Origin: Pseudomonas sp. C2B4
GTDB lineage: Bacteria > Pseudomonadota > Gammaproteobacteria > Pseudomonadales > Pseudomonadaceae
Reading direction: 5' to 3'
Assembly (NCBI RefSeq): GCF_013359695.1
Contig: NZ_JABFMU010000002.1
Span: forward strand, 1-64,000
Length of the DNA: 64,000 nucleotides
The number at the start of each line of letters is the position of its first letter. Position 1 is the stretch's first letter. This document shows, piece by piece, positions 9,330-18,117 of this stretch. The translations under genes and the position numbers were made by a program. Under the pieces are notes generated by a model, which was not told where the DNA came from, searched no databases, and was given only the letters and a program-made list of their open reading frames with translations.

Positions 9330-10301
9330 ATGAAGCAATATCTCGAACTGGTCGCCCACGTCATCAAGAATGGCACCAAACAGGCCAACCGTACTGGCGT
9401 GAACACCATCAGCTTTCCCGGCGCAATGCTGCGCTATGACTTGCAAGAAGGGTTCCCGGCGATCACCACGCGCAAGATGGCCTTCAAATCGGCCATCGGC
9501 GAGATGTGTGGCTTTCTGCGTGGCGTGAACAACGCCGCCGAATTCCGTGCATTGGGTTGCAAGGTCTGGGACCAGAACGCCAACGAAAACGCCCAGTGGC
9601 TGGCTAATCCGTTCCGTCAGGGTGAGGACGACTTGGGCGAAATCTACGGCGTGCAATGGCGCAAATGGCCGGCGTACAAACAGATCCCCGTCAGCAACCC
9701 GGCCGCCATCGAGCAAACGCTGAAACAAGGCTACCGCCAGATCGCTGAAGGCGAGGAGGACGGCCAAGCCTACGTGGTGCTGTACAAGGCCATCGATCAG
9801 GTGCGCCAGTGCGTGGACACCATCATCAAGGACCCGGGCAGTCGTCGCATCCTGTTCCACGGCTGGAACGTCGCCCAGCTCGATGAAATGGCCCTGCCGC
9901 CGTGCCACTTGCTGTACCAGTTCCATCCGAATGTCGAGACCAAGGAGATCTCTCTGACGCTCTACATCCGCTCCAACGACCTGGGCCTGGGCACGCCGTT
10001 CAACCTCACAGAAGGTGCCGCGCTGCTGAGCCTGATCGGGCGCCTGACCGGTTACACGCCGCGTTGGTTCACCTATTTCATCGGCGATGCCCACGTCTAC
10101 GAAAACCACCTGGACATGCTCAACGAACAGCTCAAGCGCGAGCCGTTCCCGATGCCGAAGCTGAAGATCTCCGACCGCGTGCCGGAGTTTGCCAAGACCG
10201 GTGTATACCAGCCGGAGTGGCTGGAGCTGGTCGAGCCGAGTGATTTTTCGCTGGAAGGCTACGAGCACCATGCGCCGATGACGGCGCCGATGGCGGTCTG
10301 A
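9330..10301 (+). CDS. thyA: Thymidylate synthase
   Basis: Methylates dUMP to dTMP using methylenetetrahydrofolate, giving the only de novo dTMP route unless thyX is present. The 323-residue product has the catalytic loop [14 protein letters not shown] with nucleophile Cys192, the folate/dUMP contacts [12 protein letters not shown], and the C-terminal [14 protein letters not shown]. At 323 residues it is longer than the E. coli enzyme (264 residues) because of insertions in the first half, which is usual for Pseudomonas. folA, which recycles the dihydrofolate product, lies about 13 kb away. Confidence 0.97.
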   Translation: MKQYLELVAHVIKNGTKQANRTGVNTISFPGAMLRYDLQEGFPAITTRKMAFKSAIGEMCGFLRGVNNAAEFRALGCKVWDQNANENAQWLANPFRQGEDDLGEIYGVQWRKWPAYKQIPVSNPAAIEQTLKQGYRQIAEGEEDGQAYVVLYKAIDQVRQCVDTIIKDPGSRRILFHGWNVAQLDEMALPPCHLLYQFHPNVETKEISLTLYIRSNDLGLGTPFNLTEGAALLSLIGRLTGYTPRWFTYFIGDAHVYENHLDMLNEQLKREPFPMPKLKISDRVPEFAKTGVYQPEWLELVEPSDFSLEGYEHHAPMTAPMAV

Positions 10302-10468
10302 GCCAAATACAACCTCGCAGTCATCATGGGCAGATTGTGCCTCACACTTTTCAGCGGACATTGAGTCAGTACAAGCCGCGGATACAGGTGGAGGGGCAAT
10401 TTGCTCGAGAGAGCGACGTTAGTTAAATTTGATGGGCCCGGTTTTTATGCCAATTTGTTCTTGGTGGG

Positions 10469-10484
10469 CTGTCAATATTGACAG
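10469..10484. promoter_or_regulatory. Perfect 16-bp palindrome upstream of orphan gene
   Basis: CTGTCAATATTGACAG is an uninterrupted perfect palindrome 58 bp before the ATG of the gene at 10542. Perfect symmetry and its place in the A+T-rich upstream region fit an operator for a dimeric regulator. No cognate regulator is encoded beside it. Confidence 0.5.
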
Positions 10485-10541
10485 TATCCAAGTTTCAAGT
10501 GGGCATGCCAGACTTCAACTTCCTGGATCTGGGTGATCAAT

Positions 10542-11357
10542 ATGAAAACTTCGTACGAGTCACTAGTTGATGGTTTTAGTATAGGCGCAGCCTCAAGTTT
10601 TACCGATGTCGCTCGTGCAGAGTCTTTGTCGGCTCCAGCAGTTGTTTGCTTCTACAAACCTATTAATGATTACATTTTTTTTGAAACTTCTCAGCCTGAG
10701 GGGCAAGTCATCCCCATGGAGGCCCTCGATTCTCCGCTTTTCGGACCATTCGCAACTTACATTTCTACAACTGACCCAGATATTGTCACGGGAGATAAGA
10801 TGCGGGTGGAGTGGATTGCGATAGATGGCTCCGCCTTTTTTCAGTCTCTGCCAATGGAGGTCATTAAAGGCGAGCCATTATGGGTGCCGGTACCGGTTGA
10901 AGAAATCGTGAAGTTCGAAGCTAAACATACTCTTGTTACTTACTTTCATCTTTCGGCAGAAGGGGGTGAGGACCCTTCTCCATCTACTGTCGTATTTGTC
11001 GCTCCAGCCTTGGGGCAAAAACCAACAATACAAGTAGAAGGTGTGGTTGATGGTGTTTTGGATACGGTTGCTCATCCCAATGGGATAGTAATTACTATTA
11101 CCTCGATTGAAAATATGCGGAATTACAACGGCATTGAAGTTCTATGGAAGCAACCTCAAGATCATTGGGTGGACCGTCAGCGTGTGATGACCGTTGATCC
11201 GGGCAAGAATACGGTATTTGTGATTCAACCGGAGGTGTACAGTAAGCATGTCGGACAACAGGTCCGGGTCTCATATCACATATACTTAGGGGCAAAACTG
11301 CGATCCCATTTTTTATGGGACGTTTCAGCAGGTATATTGGAATTTAAATTAATCTGA
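10542..11357 (+). CDS. Hypothetical protein with two similar β-rich domains
   Basis: 271 residues that I do not recognise as a named family. No signal peptide or membrane helix is visible. Two halves look like diverged copies of one domain: GDKMRVEW ... WVPVPVEEIVKF ... VTYFHLS (residues about 85-150) and GIEVLWK ... VFVIQPEVYSKHVGQQVRVSYHIYL (about 195-255). This alternation of β-strands recalls the Ig-like repeats in Pseudomonas secreted or surface hypotheticals. DNA is much more A+T-rich than its neighbours and codon use differs, suggesting horizontal origin. The ATG at 10542 is chosen over an in-frame GTG at 10533 because GGG lies about 8 bp upstream of it. Confidence 0.7.
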   Translation: MKTSYESLVDGFSIGAASSFTDVARAESLSAPAVVCFYKPINDYIFFETSQPEGQVIPMEALDSPLFGPFATYISTTDPDIVTGDKMRVEWIAIDGSAFFQSLPMEVIKGEPLWVPVPVEEIVKFEAKHTLVTYFHLSAEGGEDPSPSTVVFVAPALGQKPTIQVEGVVDGVLDTVAHPNGIVITITSIENMRNYNGIEVLWKQPQDHWVDRQRVMTVDPGKNTVFVIQPEVYSKHVGQQVRVSYHIYLGAKLRSHFLWDVSAGILEFKLI

Positions 11358-11366
11358 AATGTTAAT

Positions 11367-11402
11367 GGGCATTGAGGCAGGGCTTTCTATGCCTCAATGC
11401 CC
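11367..11402. terminator. Bidirectional hairpin between orphan gene and cadR
   Basis: GGGCATTGAGGCA and TGCCTCAATGCCC form a perfect 13-bp stem with a 10-base loop, lying between convergent genes and overlapping the last codons of cadR. T-runs are weak on both sides (better in the cadR direction), so it may act as a bidirectional terminator or a 3'-end stabiliser. Confidence 0.6.
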
Positions 11403-11843
11403 GTGACTTCTTCCAACATGTGAGTGCTCCACCTCCGTCGCCACCACCCCGCCACTCACTTCCAGCCGCTGCAAAATCCCGCATTGATCGATTTCCGGCC
11501 CTTCGCCGCAGCGTTGGCGCAGGTCGAGCAGTTGCGTCTGTAGCGCCAGCAGCCCGTCGATCCGCGCCTTGACGTGGTGGATGTGCTCGTCGATCAGCGC
11601 GTTGACGCTTTCGCACTGGTCCTGGGGACTGTCGCGAAAGGCCAGTAGGCTGCGGATTTCCTCGAGGGTCATGTCCAGGGTGCGGCAGTTGCGGATGAAG
11701 GTCAGGCGTTCGGCGTGGGCCTGGGTGTAGACGCGGTAGTTGCCGTCGCTGCGGGCCGGCTCCGGCAGCAGGTTTTCGCGTTCGTAGTAGCGGATCGTTT
11801 CCACCGCGCAATCCGTGAGTTTCGCCAGCTCTCCGATCTTCAT
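11394..11843 (-). CDS. cadR: Cd(II)/Pb(II)-responsive MerR-family regulator
   Basis: 149 residues from the ATG at 11843 (MKIGELAKLTDCAVETIRYY). The MerR helix-turn-helix occupies residues 1-70, followed by a dimerisation helix with the metal-site cysteine (PQDQCESVNALIDEH) and a C-terminal metal loop GPEIDQCGILQ. The C-terminus is His-rich (EHSHVGRSHGH), as in P. putida CadR. It is divergent from cadA across an 85-bp intergenic region containing its dyad operator. Its 3' end overlaps a strong hairpin. Confidence 0.92.
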   Translation of the reverse strand: MKIGELAKLTDCAVETIRYYERENLLPEPARSDGNYRVYTQAHAERLTFIRNCRTLDMTLEEIRSLLAFRDSPQDQCESVNALIDEHIHHVKARIDGLLALQTQLLDLRQRCGEGPEIDQCGILQRLEVSGGVVATEVEHSHVGRSHGH

Positions 11844-11867
11844 GTGGACGATCTCCAAAAAGGGTGC

Positions 11868-11898
11868 TTGACCCTATAGTGGCTACAGGGTCTTTACT
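11868..11898 (+). promoter_or_regulatory. MerR-type cadA promoter with CadR dyad
   Basis: A -35 TTGACC (11868-11873) and a -10-like TTTACT (11893-11898) are separated by 19 bp, the overlong spacer typical of MerR-activated promoters. Between and over them lies the dyad GACCCTATAG-TGG-CTACAGGGTC (11870-11892, one mismatch), as in CadR operators. cadA starts 30 bp downstream; cadR is transcribed the other way. Confidence 0.85.
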
Positions 11899-11928
11899 TG
11901 GCAACAGGCACTTTTATGGACGAAACCC

Positions 11929-14184
11929 ATGAGCGATTCCCTGCACACCCACAAACCCGAAGATGCTTGCTGCAGCAAACTCAAGCCCGTGACTGCACAT
12001 GCGCATGGCGGCCATGGTGATGCCTGCTGTTCGTCAAAAGCTGCAATACCCACGCGGGTCCACTTGAGTGAAGCGCCAACTGCCGATGCGCGGCTGAGCA
12101 GTTTTCGCATCGAGGCCATGGACTGTCCGACCGAGCAAACGCTGATTCAGAACAAGTTAGGAAAACTGACCGGTGTACAGCAGCTGGAGTTCAATCTGAT
12201 TAACCGGGTTCTTGGGGTCACCCATAACCTGACCAGCACCGCACCGATCATCGACGCCATCAAATCCCTCGGCATGCAGGCCGAGCCGCTGGAGCAGGGG
12301 GCCGAAGCGCCGGTCTCGGTACCCGGGAAAAAACCATGGTGGCCCTTGGCGCTGTCAGGCGTCGGTGCCTTGCTGGCCGAAGTGATCCACTTCACCAGCG
12401 CCGCGCCGAACTGGGTCGTAGCGATCATCGCCCTGGTCTCGATTCTCAGCGGCGGCCTCGGCACCTATAAAAAGGGCTGGATCGCCCTGAAGAACCTCAA
12501 CCTGAATATCAACGCGCTGATGAGCATTGCCGTGACGGGTGCGATCCTCATCGGCCAATGGCCGGAAGCGGCCATGGTGATGTTCCTGTTCACCGTGGCC
12601 GAGCTGATTGAGGCCAAATCCCTGGATCGTGCTCGCAACGCCATCAGCGGCTTGATGCAGATGGCGCCGGAACAGGCGACGGTGTTGCAGGCTGACGGCA
12701 GTTGGGTCGCGCAAGACGTAAAAACCATTGAACTGGGTGCGCGAGTACGGGTGCGGCCCGGCGAGCGTATCGGGTTGGATGGCGAGGTGCTGGCGGGTAA
12801 CTCGACCATCGATCAGGCGCCGATCACAGGTGAAAGCCTGCCGGTGGAGAAAACCGTCGGCGACAAGGTGTTCGCGGGCACGATCAATCAGGCCGGCTCT
12901 CTTGAATATGCCGTGACCGCCGCGGCGAACAATTCGACTCTGGCGCGGATCATCCACGCGGTCGAACAGGCTCAGGGTGCGCGGGCACCCACCCAGCGCT
13001 TTGTCGACAGCTTCTCGAAAATCTATACCCCGGCGGTGTTTGTCCTGGCCCTGGCGGTGGCAGTGATTCCACCGCTGTTCATGAGTGCGCTGTGGTTTGA
13101 CTGGATCTACCGCGCCCTGGTGCTGTTGGTTGTCGCCTGTCCCTGTGCTTTGGTCATCTCCACCCCGGTGACCATCGTCAGCGGCCTCGCGGCGGCGGCG
13201 CGCAAAGGGATTCTGGTAAAGGGCGGCGTGTATCTGGAGGGCGGTTACAAGCTCGACTACCTGGCTCTGGACAAGACCGGCACCCTCACCCATGGCAAAC
13301 CGGTGCAAACCGATTACCTGTCACTTGATCCCACGGCCGATGCATTGGCGCCGGTGATTGCCGTCGCACTGGCCGGGCGTTCCGATCACCCGGTATCCCG
13401 GGCCATCGCCAACGCGGCTGTGGATAACCAATCTACGCCGCTCACTGTGGATAACTTCGAGGCCCTGGGCGGGCGAGGGGTACGCGGCGAGATCAATGGC
13501 CAGCTGTACCACTTGGGCAACCATCGTCTGGTGGAAGATTTGGGCCTGTGCTCACCGGAGCTGGAAGAAAAACTGTTCGCCCTGGAAAAACAGGGCAAAT
13601 CCGTTGTGTTGCTTCTCGACCGGTCCGGCCCTTTGGCGCTGTTTGCGGTGGCTGACACGGTGAAAGAGTCCAGCCGCGAAGCCATTCAGCAACTGCACGA
13701 CCTGGGCATCAAAACCCTGATGCTCACCGGCGACAACGTCCACACCGCTCAGGCGATTGCCGCGCAGGTCGGCATCGATCAGGCTCAGGGCGATTTGTTG
13801 CCGACCGACAAGCTGCAGGCCATCGAAACACTTTATGCACAGGGCCATCAGGTCGGGATGGTCGGCGACGGCATCAACGACGCCCCGGCACTGGCGCGTT
13901 CGCAGATTGGCTTCGCCATGGCCGCCGCTGGCACCGATACCGCCATCGAGACCGCCGATGTCGCCCTGATGGACGATGATCTGCGCAAAATACCGGCCTT
14001 TATCCGTCTGTCGCGGCAGACTTCGAGCATCCTCAAGCAGAACATCGCCCTGGCATTGGTCATCAAGGCGATCTTTCTTGGGGTAACCTTCGCCGGGCTC
14101 GCTACCATGTGGATGGCAGTGTTTGCCGACATGGGCGTGAGCCTGTTGGTGGTGTTCAACGGTTTGCGCCTGCTGCGCAAATAG
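11929..14184 (+). CDS. cadA: Cd(II)/Zn(II)/Pb(II)-exporting P1B-type ATPase
   Basis: Inner-membrane pump that expels divalent soft metals using ATP. Over 751 residues it has a Cys/His-rich leader (residues 1-45, with CCSK, HAHGGHGDACCSS), an HMA-like domain in which the usual second Cys is replaced (MDCPTEQ), a TGES actuator loop, the CPC metal-site motif at 404-406 in ACPCALVIS, the DKTGT phosphorylation site with Asp448, and the hinge GDGINDAPALA. The CPC motif plus MDCPTE form indicates the Zn/Cd/Pb branch rather than the copper branch. It is controlled by divergent cadR. A LysR gene follows 10 bp after its stop. Confidence 0.95.
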   Translation: MSDSLHTHKPEDACCSKLKPVTAHAHGGHGDACCSSKAAIPTRVHLSEAPTADARLSSFRIEAMDCPTEQTLIQNKLGKLTGVQQLEFNLINRVLGVTHNLTSTAPIIDAIKSLGMQAEPLEQGAEAPVSVPGKKPWWPLALSGVGALLAEVIHFTSAAPNWVVAIIALVSILSGGLGTYKKGWIALKNLNLNINALMSIAVTGAILIGQWPEAAMVMFLFTVAELIEAKSLDRARNAISGLMQMAPEQATVLQADGSWVAQDVKTIELGARVRVRPGERIGLDGEVLAGNSTIDQAPITGESLPVEKTVGDKVFAGTINQAGSLEYAVTAAANNSTLARIIHAVEQAQGARAPTQRFVDSFSKIYTPAVFVLALAVAVIPPLFMSALWFDWIYRALVLLVVACPCALVISTPVTIVSGLAAAARKGILVKGGVYLEGGYKLDYLALDKTGTLTHGKPVQTDYLSLDPTADALAPVIAVALAGRSDHPVSRAIANAAVDNQSTPLTVDNFEALGGRGVRGEINGQLYHLGNHRLVEDLGLCSPELEEKLFALEKQGKSVVLLLDRSGPLALFAVADTVKESSREAIQQLHDLGIKTLMLTGDNVHTAQAIAAQVGIDQAQGDLLPTDKLQAIETLYAQGHQVGMVGDGINDAPALARSQIGFAMAAAGTDTAIETADVALMDDDLRKIPAFIRLSRQTSSILKQNIALALVIKAIFLGVTFAGLATMWMAVFADMGVSLLVVFNGLRLLRK

Positions 14185-14194
14185 ACGAAGAGGG

Positions 14195-15064
14195 ATGGTA
14201 GTGCTGAGTGCCGAGCTGAAGGCGTTTTACATGGTTGCCCGCCTGGGCAGCATTACCCTGGCAGCGAAGAAGCTCGGCCTGAGCCAGCCGACGGTGACGA
14301 CGCAGATTCGCAACCTCGAAAGTCAGTACTCGGTGGAGCTGTTTTACCGTGGCGGGCGTCGCCTCAGCGTCAGCGATGAAGGGGCGCGGCTGTTGCCAAT
14401 GGTCAAGGCGCTGATGCAGCAGGAAGCCGACATCGAGTTTTTCCTGCGTAACAGCGGTCAGGTCCAGGGCACGCTGCGCATCGCCGCCACCGCGCCGTAT
14501 TACATCCTCGATCTGGTGAAAACCTTTCGCGAGCGTCTGCCTCAGGTGGAGGTGTCGGTGGAAATCGGTAACTCCCAGCAGGTGCTCGAAGCGCTGGAGG
14601 AATACCGGGTGGATGTCGCGGCGTCCTCGCAGTTGCTGGAGGATGCGCGGTTGATACGGCGGGTGCTCGGCAGTGATCCGCTGGTGCTGGCGGTGCATCG
14701 CAATCACCCGTTGGCCGTTCATGAGCATGTGCCGCTCAGTGCGCTGGCCGGGCATACCTTGTTGATGCGCGAGCCGGGTTCGACCACCCGGCGCATGACG
14801 GAAGAGTTGCTGGCCGGCGCCGGGGTAAATCTCGGGCCATTGCTGGAGATCGGCAGCCGCGAGTCGATCCGCGAAGCGGTGCTGCGCAACATCGGCATCA
14901 GCCTCATCGCTCGCCAGGAAGTGCCCCACGATCCGCAGTTGCGGGTACTGACCATCGAGAATGCGCCCTTGTTGCCGGAGTATCTGTATTGCCTCAAGGA
15001 GCGAAAAAACGCGCGGTTGCCGGCGGCGTTTCTTGGGGTGGCGCAGGAAATGTCTCCGGCCTGA
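14195..15064 (+). CDS. LysR regulator of the phosphonate cluster
   Basis: 289-residue LysR-type regulator: the winged HTH spans residues 5-65 (GSITLAAKKLGLSQPTVTTQI) and the effector domain about 95-285. The YSVELFYRGGRRLSVSDEG stretch and the position beside a 2-aminoethylphosphonate-type transporter match the LysR subfamily associated with aminoethylphosphonate catabolism. It begins only 10 bp after cadA, so read-through from the metal-inducible promoter is possible. It is followed by a REP and then the transporter on the same strand. Inducer specificity is inferred from context. Confidence 0.8.
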   Translation: MVVLSAELKAFYMVARLGSITLAAKKLGLSQPTVTTQIRNLESQYSVELFYRGGRRLSVSDEGARLLPMVKALMQQEADIEFFLRNSGQVQGTLRIAATAPYYILDLVKTFRERLPQVEVSVEIGNSQQVLEALEEYRVDVAASSQLLEDARLIRRVLGSDPLVLAVHRNHPLAVHEHVPLSALAGHTLLMREPGSTTRRMTEELLAGAGVNLGPLLEIGSRESIREAVLRNIGISLIARQEVPHDPQLRVLTIENAPLLPEYLYCLKERKNARLPAAFLGVAQEMSPA

Positions 15065-15090
15065 GCGTTGCGGTGATTGGTCTGGTCTCT

Positions 15091-15154
15091 TCGCGAGCAG
15101 GCTCGCTCCCACAGGGGAATGCGGGTCAACTGTGGGAGCGAGCCTGCTCGCGAA
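15091..15154. repeat. REP doublet
   Basis: TCGCGAGCAGGCTCGCTCCC and GGGAGCGAGCCTGCTCGCGA face each other across a short GGGGAATGCGGGTCAAC spacer, between the LysR gene and the ABC ATPase gene. Confidence 0.92.
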
Positions 15155-15286
15155 GGCGCCGGACCGGACAGCACAGCCTTCAACCAAAATCCGCGAATAC
15201 CACTATCAGCCGTTTTTGCCTCACTGCCATATGACGGTCGCATTACAACCCTAGGATGGCCTTCATCTGCTAGATGAGGTCCTTCC

Positions 15287-16354
15287 ATGAACAACTCGAT
15301 CCTGACCAATCCCGGCGCGCCGATGAAAGTGCGCGGTGTGCAAAAGCGATTTGGCGCCTTCACTGCGCTGGACAATGTGTCCCTCGACGTGGCGGCCGGT
15401 GAGCTGGTGTGCCTGCTCGGACCGTCGGGGTGTGGGAAAACCACCTTGCTGCGTTGCATCGCTGGCCTGGAAAAACAGGACAGCGGCGAGTTGTACCTGG
15501 GCGATCGCGACGTTTCCCACCTGGCGCCCCAGGCTCGGGACTACGGCATTTTGTTCCAGTCCTACGCGCTGTTTCCCAATCTCACCGTCGAGGCAAACAT
15601 TGCCTACGGCCTCGCTAATGCGGGGCGCGATGAAGTGCGCCAGCGTGTCGGGCAGATGCTTGAACTGGTGGGCCTGAGCGGCAGTGAGAAAAAGTACCCC
15701 GGCCAGTTGTCCGGTGGTCAGCAGCAACGGGTTGCACTGGCTCGGGCATTGGCGCCGTCGCCGTCATTGTTGCTGCTGGATGAGCCGATGTCGGCCCTCG
15801 ATGCCCGTGTCCGCGAGCATCTGTGCACCGAACTGCGGCAACTGCAACGGGAACTCGGCGTCACCACCCTGATGGTCACCCACAATCAGGACGAGGCCAT
15901 GCTGATGGCTGACCGTATCGCCGTGATGAACAACGGCAAGGTCGAGCAGTACGCTACGCCGCAGGACATCTACAACCGCCCGGCCACGCCGTTCGTGGCG
16001 GAGTTCGTCGGGCAGGGTAACTGGCTACCGTTCCACAGCAGCAGCGACAGTCACGCCCAGGTGGGCGGGATGAATCTGCGTCTGGCCGAGGGCAGTGCCA
16101 GGAATGCCTCGGGCCGTTTGTTCTGCCGCCCGGAAGCGATCAACGTCAATCCGGTGGTGCACGAAGAAAACCTGTTCCCGGCCAAGGTTCGTGAAATCAC
16201 CTTTCTCGGCAACCGCTGCCGCATGAGCTTCGAGCTCGACCAACTGCCGGGCCACGCCTTGCTGGCCGAACTGGCACCGGAAGCCATGCCACGTCTGGGG
16301 GCGCAGCAGATCATGGTTGCCTTGCCACCACGCAGCCTGCAGGTGTTTGCCTGA
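15287..16354 (+). CDS. phnT2: 2-aminoethylphosphonate-type ABC transporter, ATPase
   Basis: 355-residue ABC ATPase energising phosphonate uptake. Walker A is GPSGCGKTT (about residues 46-54), the Q-loop is in ILFQSYALFPN, the signature is LSGGQQQRVALARAL, and Walker B is LLLLDEPMSALD. A C-terminal TOBE-like regulatory region follows residue 240. It resembles FbpC/PotA-type ATPases, and assignment to phosphonates rests on the adjoining permease, binding protein, PhnZ-like oxygenase and LysR gene. Its TGA overlaps the permease ATG by one base (ATGA), implying translational coupling. Confidence 0.82.
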   Translation: MNNSILTNPGAPMKVRGVQKRFGAFTALDNVSLDVAAGELVCLLGPSGCGKTTLLRCIAGLEKQDSGELYLGDRDVSHLAPQARDYGILFQSYALFPNLTVEANIAYGLANAGRDEVRQRVGQMLELVGLSGSEKKYPGQLSGGQQQRVALARALAPSPSLLLLDEPMSALDARVREHLCTELRQLQRELGVTTLMVTHNQDEAMLMADRIAVMNNGKVEQYATPQDIYNRPATPFVAEFVGQGNWLPFHSSSDSHAQVGGMNLRLAEGSARNASGRLFCRPEAINVNPVVHEENLFPAKVREITFLGNRCRMSFELDQLPGHALLAELAPEAMPRLGAQQIMVALPPRSLQVFA

Positions 16355-18078
16355 TGAGCGCGAACATCGCGTTGCCGCTGCCGCACAAGCAGGTTCGACG
16401 GGTCTCGCGGGCCGAGATCGGCGACCGGATTTTCGTGGTCGGCGGCAAAGTCCTGTTGCTGGCGTTGCTCGGCGTCGCGGTGTTGATGCCGTTGCTCGCC
16501 ATCTTCTGGCGCGGTTTCAGTTCCGAAGCCGGGCAGGGCGGTGGTTGGTTGGCCGCGCGGGAATTGGTGACCAGTGCGAATTTCCACTGGCTGTTGGGCA
16601 ATAGCCTGAAGGTTTCCCTCAGCGTTGCGGCCATCGTCGTACCGCTGGCTTACCTGTTTGCCTACGCCCTGCAACGCACCTTGATTCCAGGCAAAGGCAT
16701 CTGGCGTGGCATCTCGCTGCTGCCCTTGATGGCGCCATCGATGCTGCCCGGCATTGCACTGGTTTATCTGTTCGGTAATCAGGGCATGCTGCGCGGTTTG
16801 CTCTCGGACAATATCTACGGCTTCTGGGGCATCGTTCTCGGCGAGGTTATCTACACCTTCCCACACGCCTTGATGATTCTGCTGTCAGCCTTGTCTCTGG
16901 CGGATGCGCGCCTGTTCGATGCCGCTTCGAGCATGGGCGCCAGTCCGGCAAAAGCGTTCCGCAGCATCACCTGGCCGGCGACGCGTCAGGCGGTGTTCGC
17001 CGCGTTCTGTCTGGTGTTCACCCTGACCATTACCGACTTCGGCGTGCCCGTGGTGGTCGGTGGCGACTATCAAGTGCTGGCGCTGGAAGCCTACAAAGCC
17101 GTGGTCGGCCAGCAGCAGTTCGGACGCGGAGCCTTGATCGGCATGGTATTGCTGTTGCCAGCGTTGTTCAGCTTCGGTGTCGATGCCTGGTTGCGCCGGC
17201 GTCATGGCGACTCCATGAGCGGTCGGGCGCAGGTCTTCAAACCGGCATCGTCGACACTGCGCGACGGTTGCTACCTGGCCATCGTGGTGCTGATTTGCGC
17301 CGCGTTACTGCTGGTGTTCGGCATGGCGGTGTTTTCGTCGTTGGTGAAATTCTGGCCGTACAACCTGTCGCTGTCGCTCAACCACTACCAGTTCAACGAC
17401 ACCGCGGGCGGAGGCTGGCTGGCCTACGGCAACAGCGTGAAGATGGCGTTGTGCACGGCGTTGATCGGCAGCGTACTGATCTTCACCGGCGCCTACCTGA
17501 TGGAAAAGACCAAGGGTCAGCGCGGGCTGAATCTGTCCCTGCGCATGCTCAGTTTCGTCCCGATGGCGGTGCCGGGGCTGGTGCTCGGCCTGGGTTATGT
17601 CTTCTTCTTCAACCTCACCGGCAACCCGTTGCACGTGCTCTACGGGACCATGACCCTGCTGGTGGTCTGCACCATTGCTCACTATTTGACCACCGCGCAG
17701 ATGACCGCCACCACCGCATTGCGCCAGCTCGACGCGGAGTTCGAAGCCGCCGCGCTGTCGCTCAAGGCGCCGCTGTACCGGCATTACCTGCGGGTCACCG
17801 TGCCGATTTGCCTGCCGGCGCTGCTGGACATCGTGCGCTACCTGTTCGTCTCGGCCATGACCACCGTCTCGGCGGCGATCTTCCTCTACAGCCCCGACAC
17901 CATCCTCGCGGCGGTGGCGGTGCTGAACATGGACGACGCCGGTAACGTCGGCGGCGCGGCGGCGATGTCGACCTTGATTCTTTTCACCTCGGCGGGCGTC
18001 TCCCTGCTGCTGGCCTGGGCTTCGCGCGGTTTGCTGCGCCGTTCACAGGCCTGGCGGCAGACCGCGCCTGGCCACTGA
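16354..18078 (+). CDS. phnU2: 2-aminoethylphosphonate-type ABC transporter, fused permease
   Basis: 574-residue inner-membrane protein made of two permease units in tandem (about 12 membrane helices). Each has an EAA-like loop: SLADARLFDAASSMGASPAKAF (about residue 188, where the membrane-cytosol coupling loop sits) and the second around QLDAEFEAAALSLKAPLYR. Fused permeases are typical of the Fe3+/phosphonate FbpB-like branch. It is translationally coupled to the ATPase and followed after 39 bp by the binding protein. Confidence 0.82.
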   Translation: MSANIALPLPHKQVRRVSRAEIGDRIFVVGGKVLLLALLGVAVLMPLLAIFWRGFSSEAGQGGGWLAARELVTSANFHWLLGNSLKVSLSVAAIVVPLAYLFAYALQRTLIPGKGIWRGISLLPLMAPSMLPGIALVYLFGNQGMLRGLLSDNIYGFWGIVLGEVIYTFPHALMILLSALSLADARLFDAASSMGASPAKAFRSITWPATRQAVFAAFCLVFTLTITDFGVPVVVGGDYQVLALEAYKAVVGQQQFGRGALIGMVLLLPALFSFGVDAWLRRRHGDSMSGRAQVFKPASSTLRDGCYLAIVVLICAALLLVFGMAVFSSLVKFWPYNLSLSLNHYQFNDTAGGGWLAYGNSVKMALCTALIGSVLIFTGAYLMEKTKGQRGLNLSLRMLSFVPMAVPGLVLGLGYVFFFNLTGNPLHVLYGTMTLLVVCTIAHYLTTAQMTATTALRQLDAEFEAAALSLKAPLYRHYLRVTVPICLPALLDIVRYLFVSAMTTVSAAIFLYSPDTILAAVAVLNMDDAGNVGGAAAMSTLILFTSAGVSLLLAWASRGLLRRSQAWRQTAPGH

Positions 18079-18117
18079 TTTCCAATCCGTTAACCTCAAC
18101 TCAAACAGGAAAAGATC

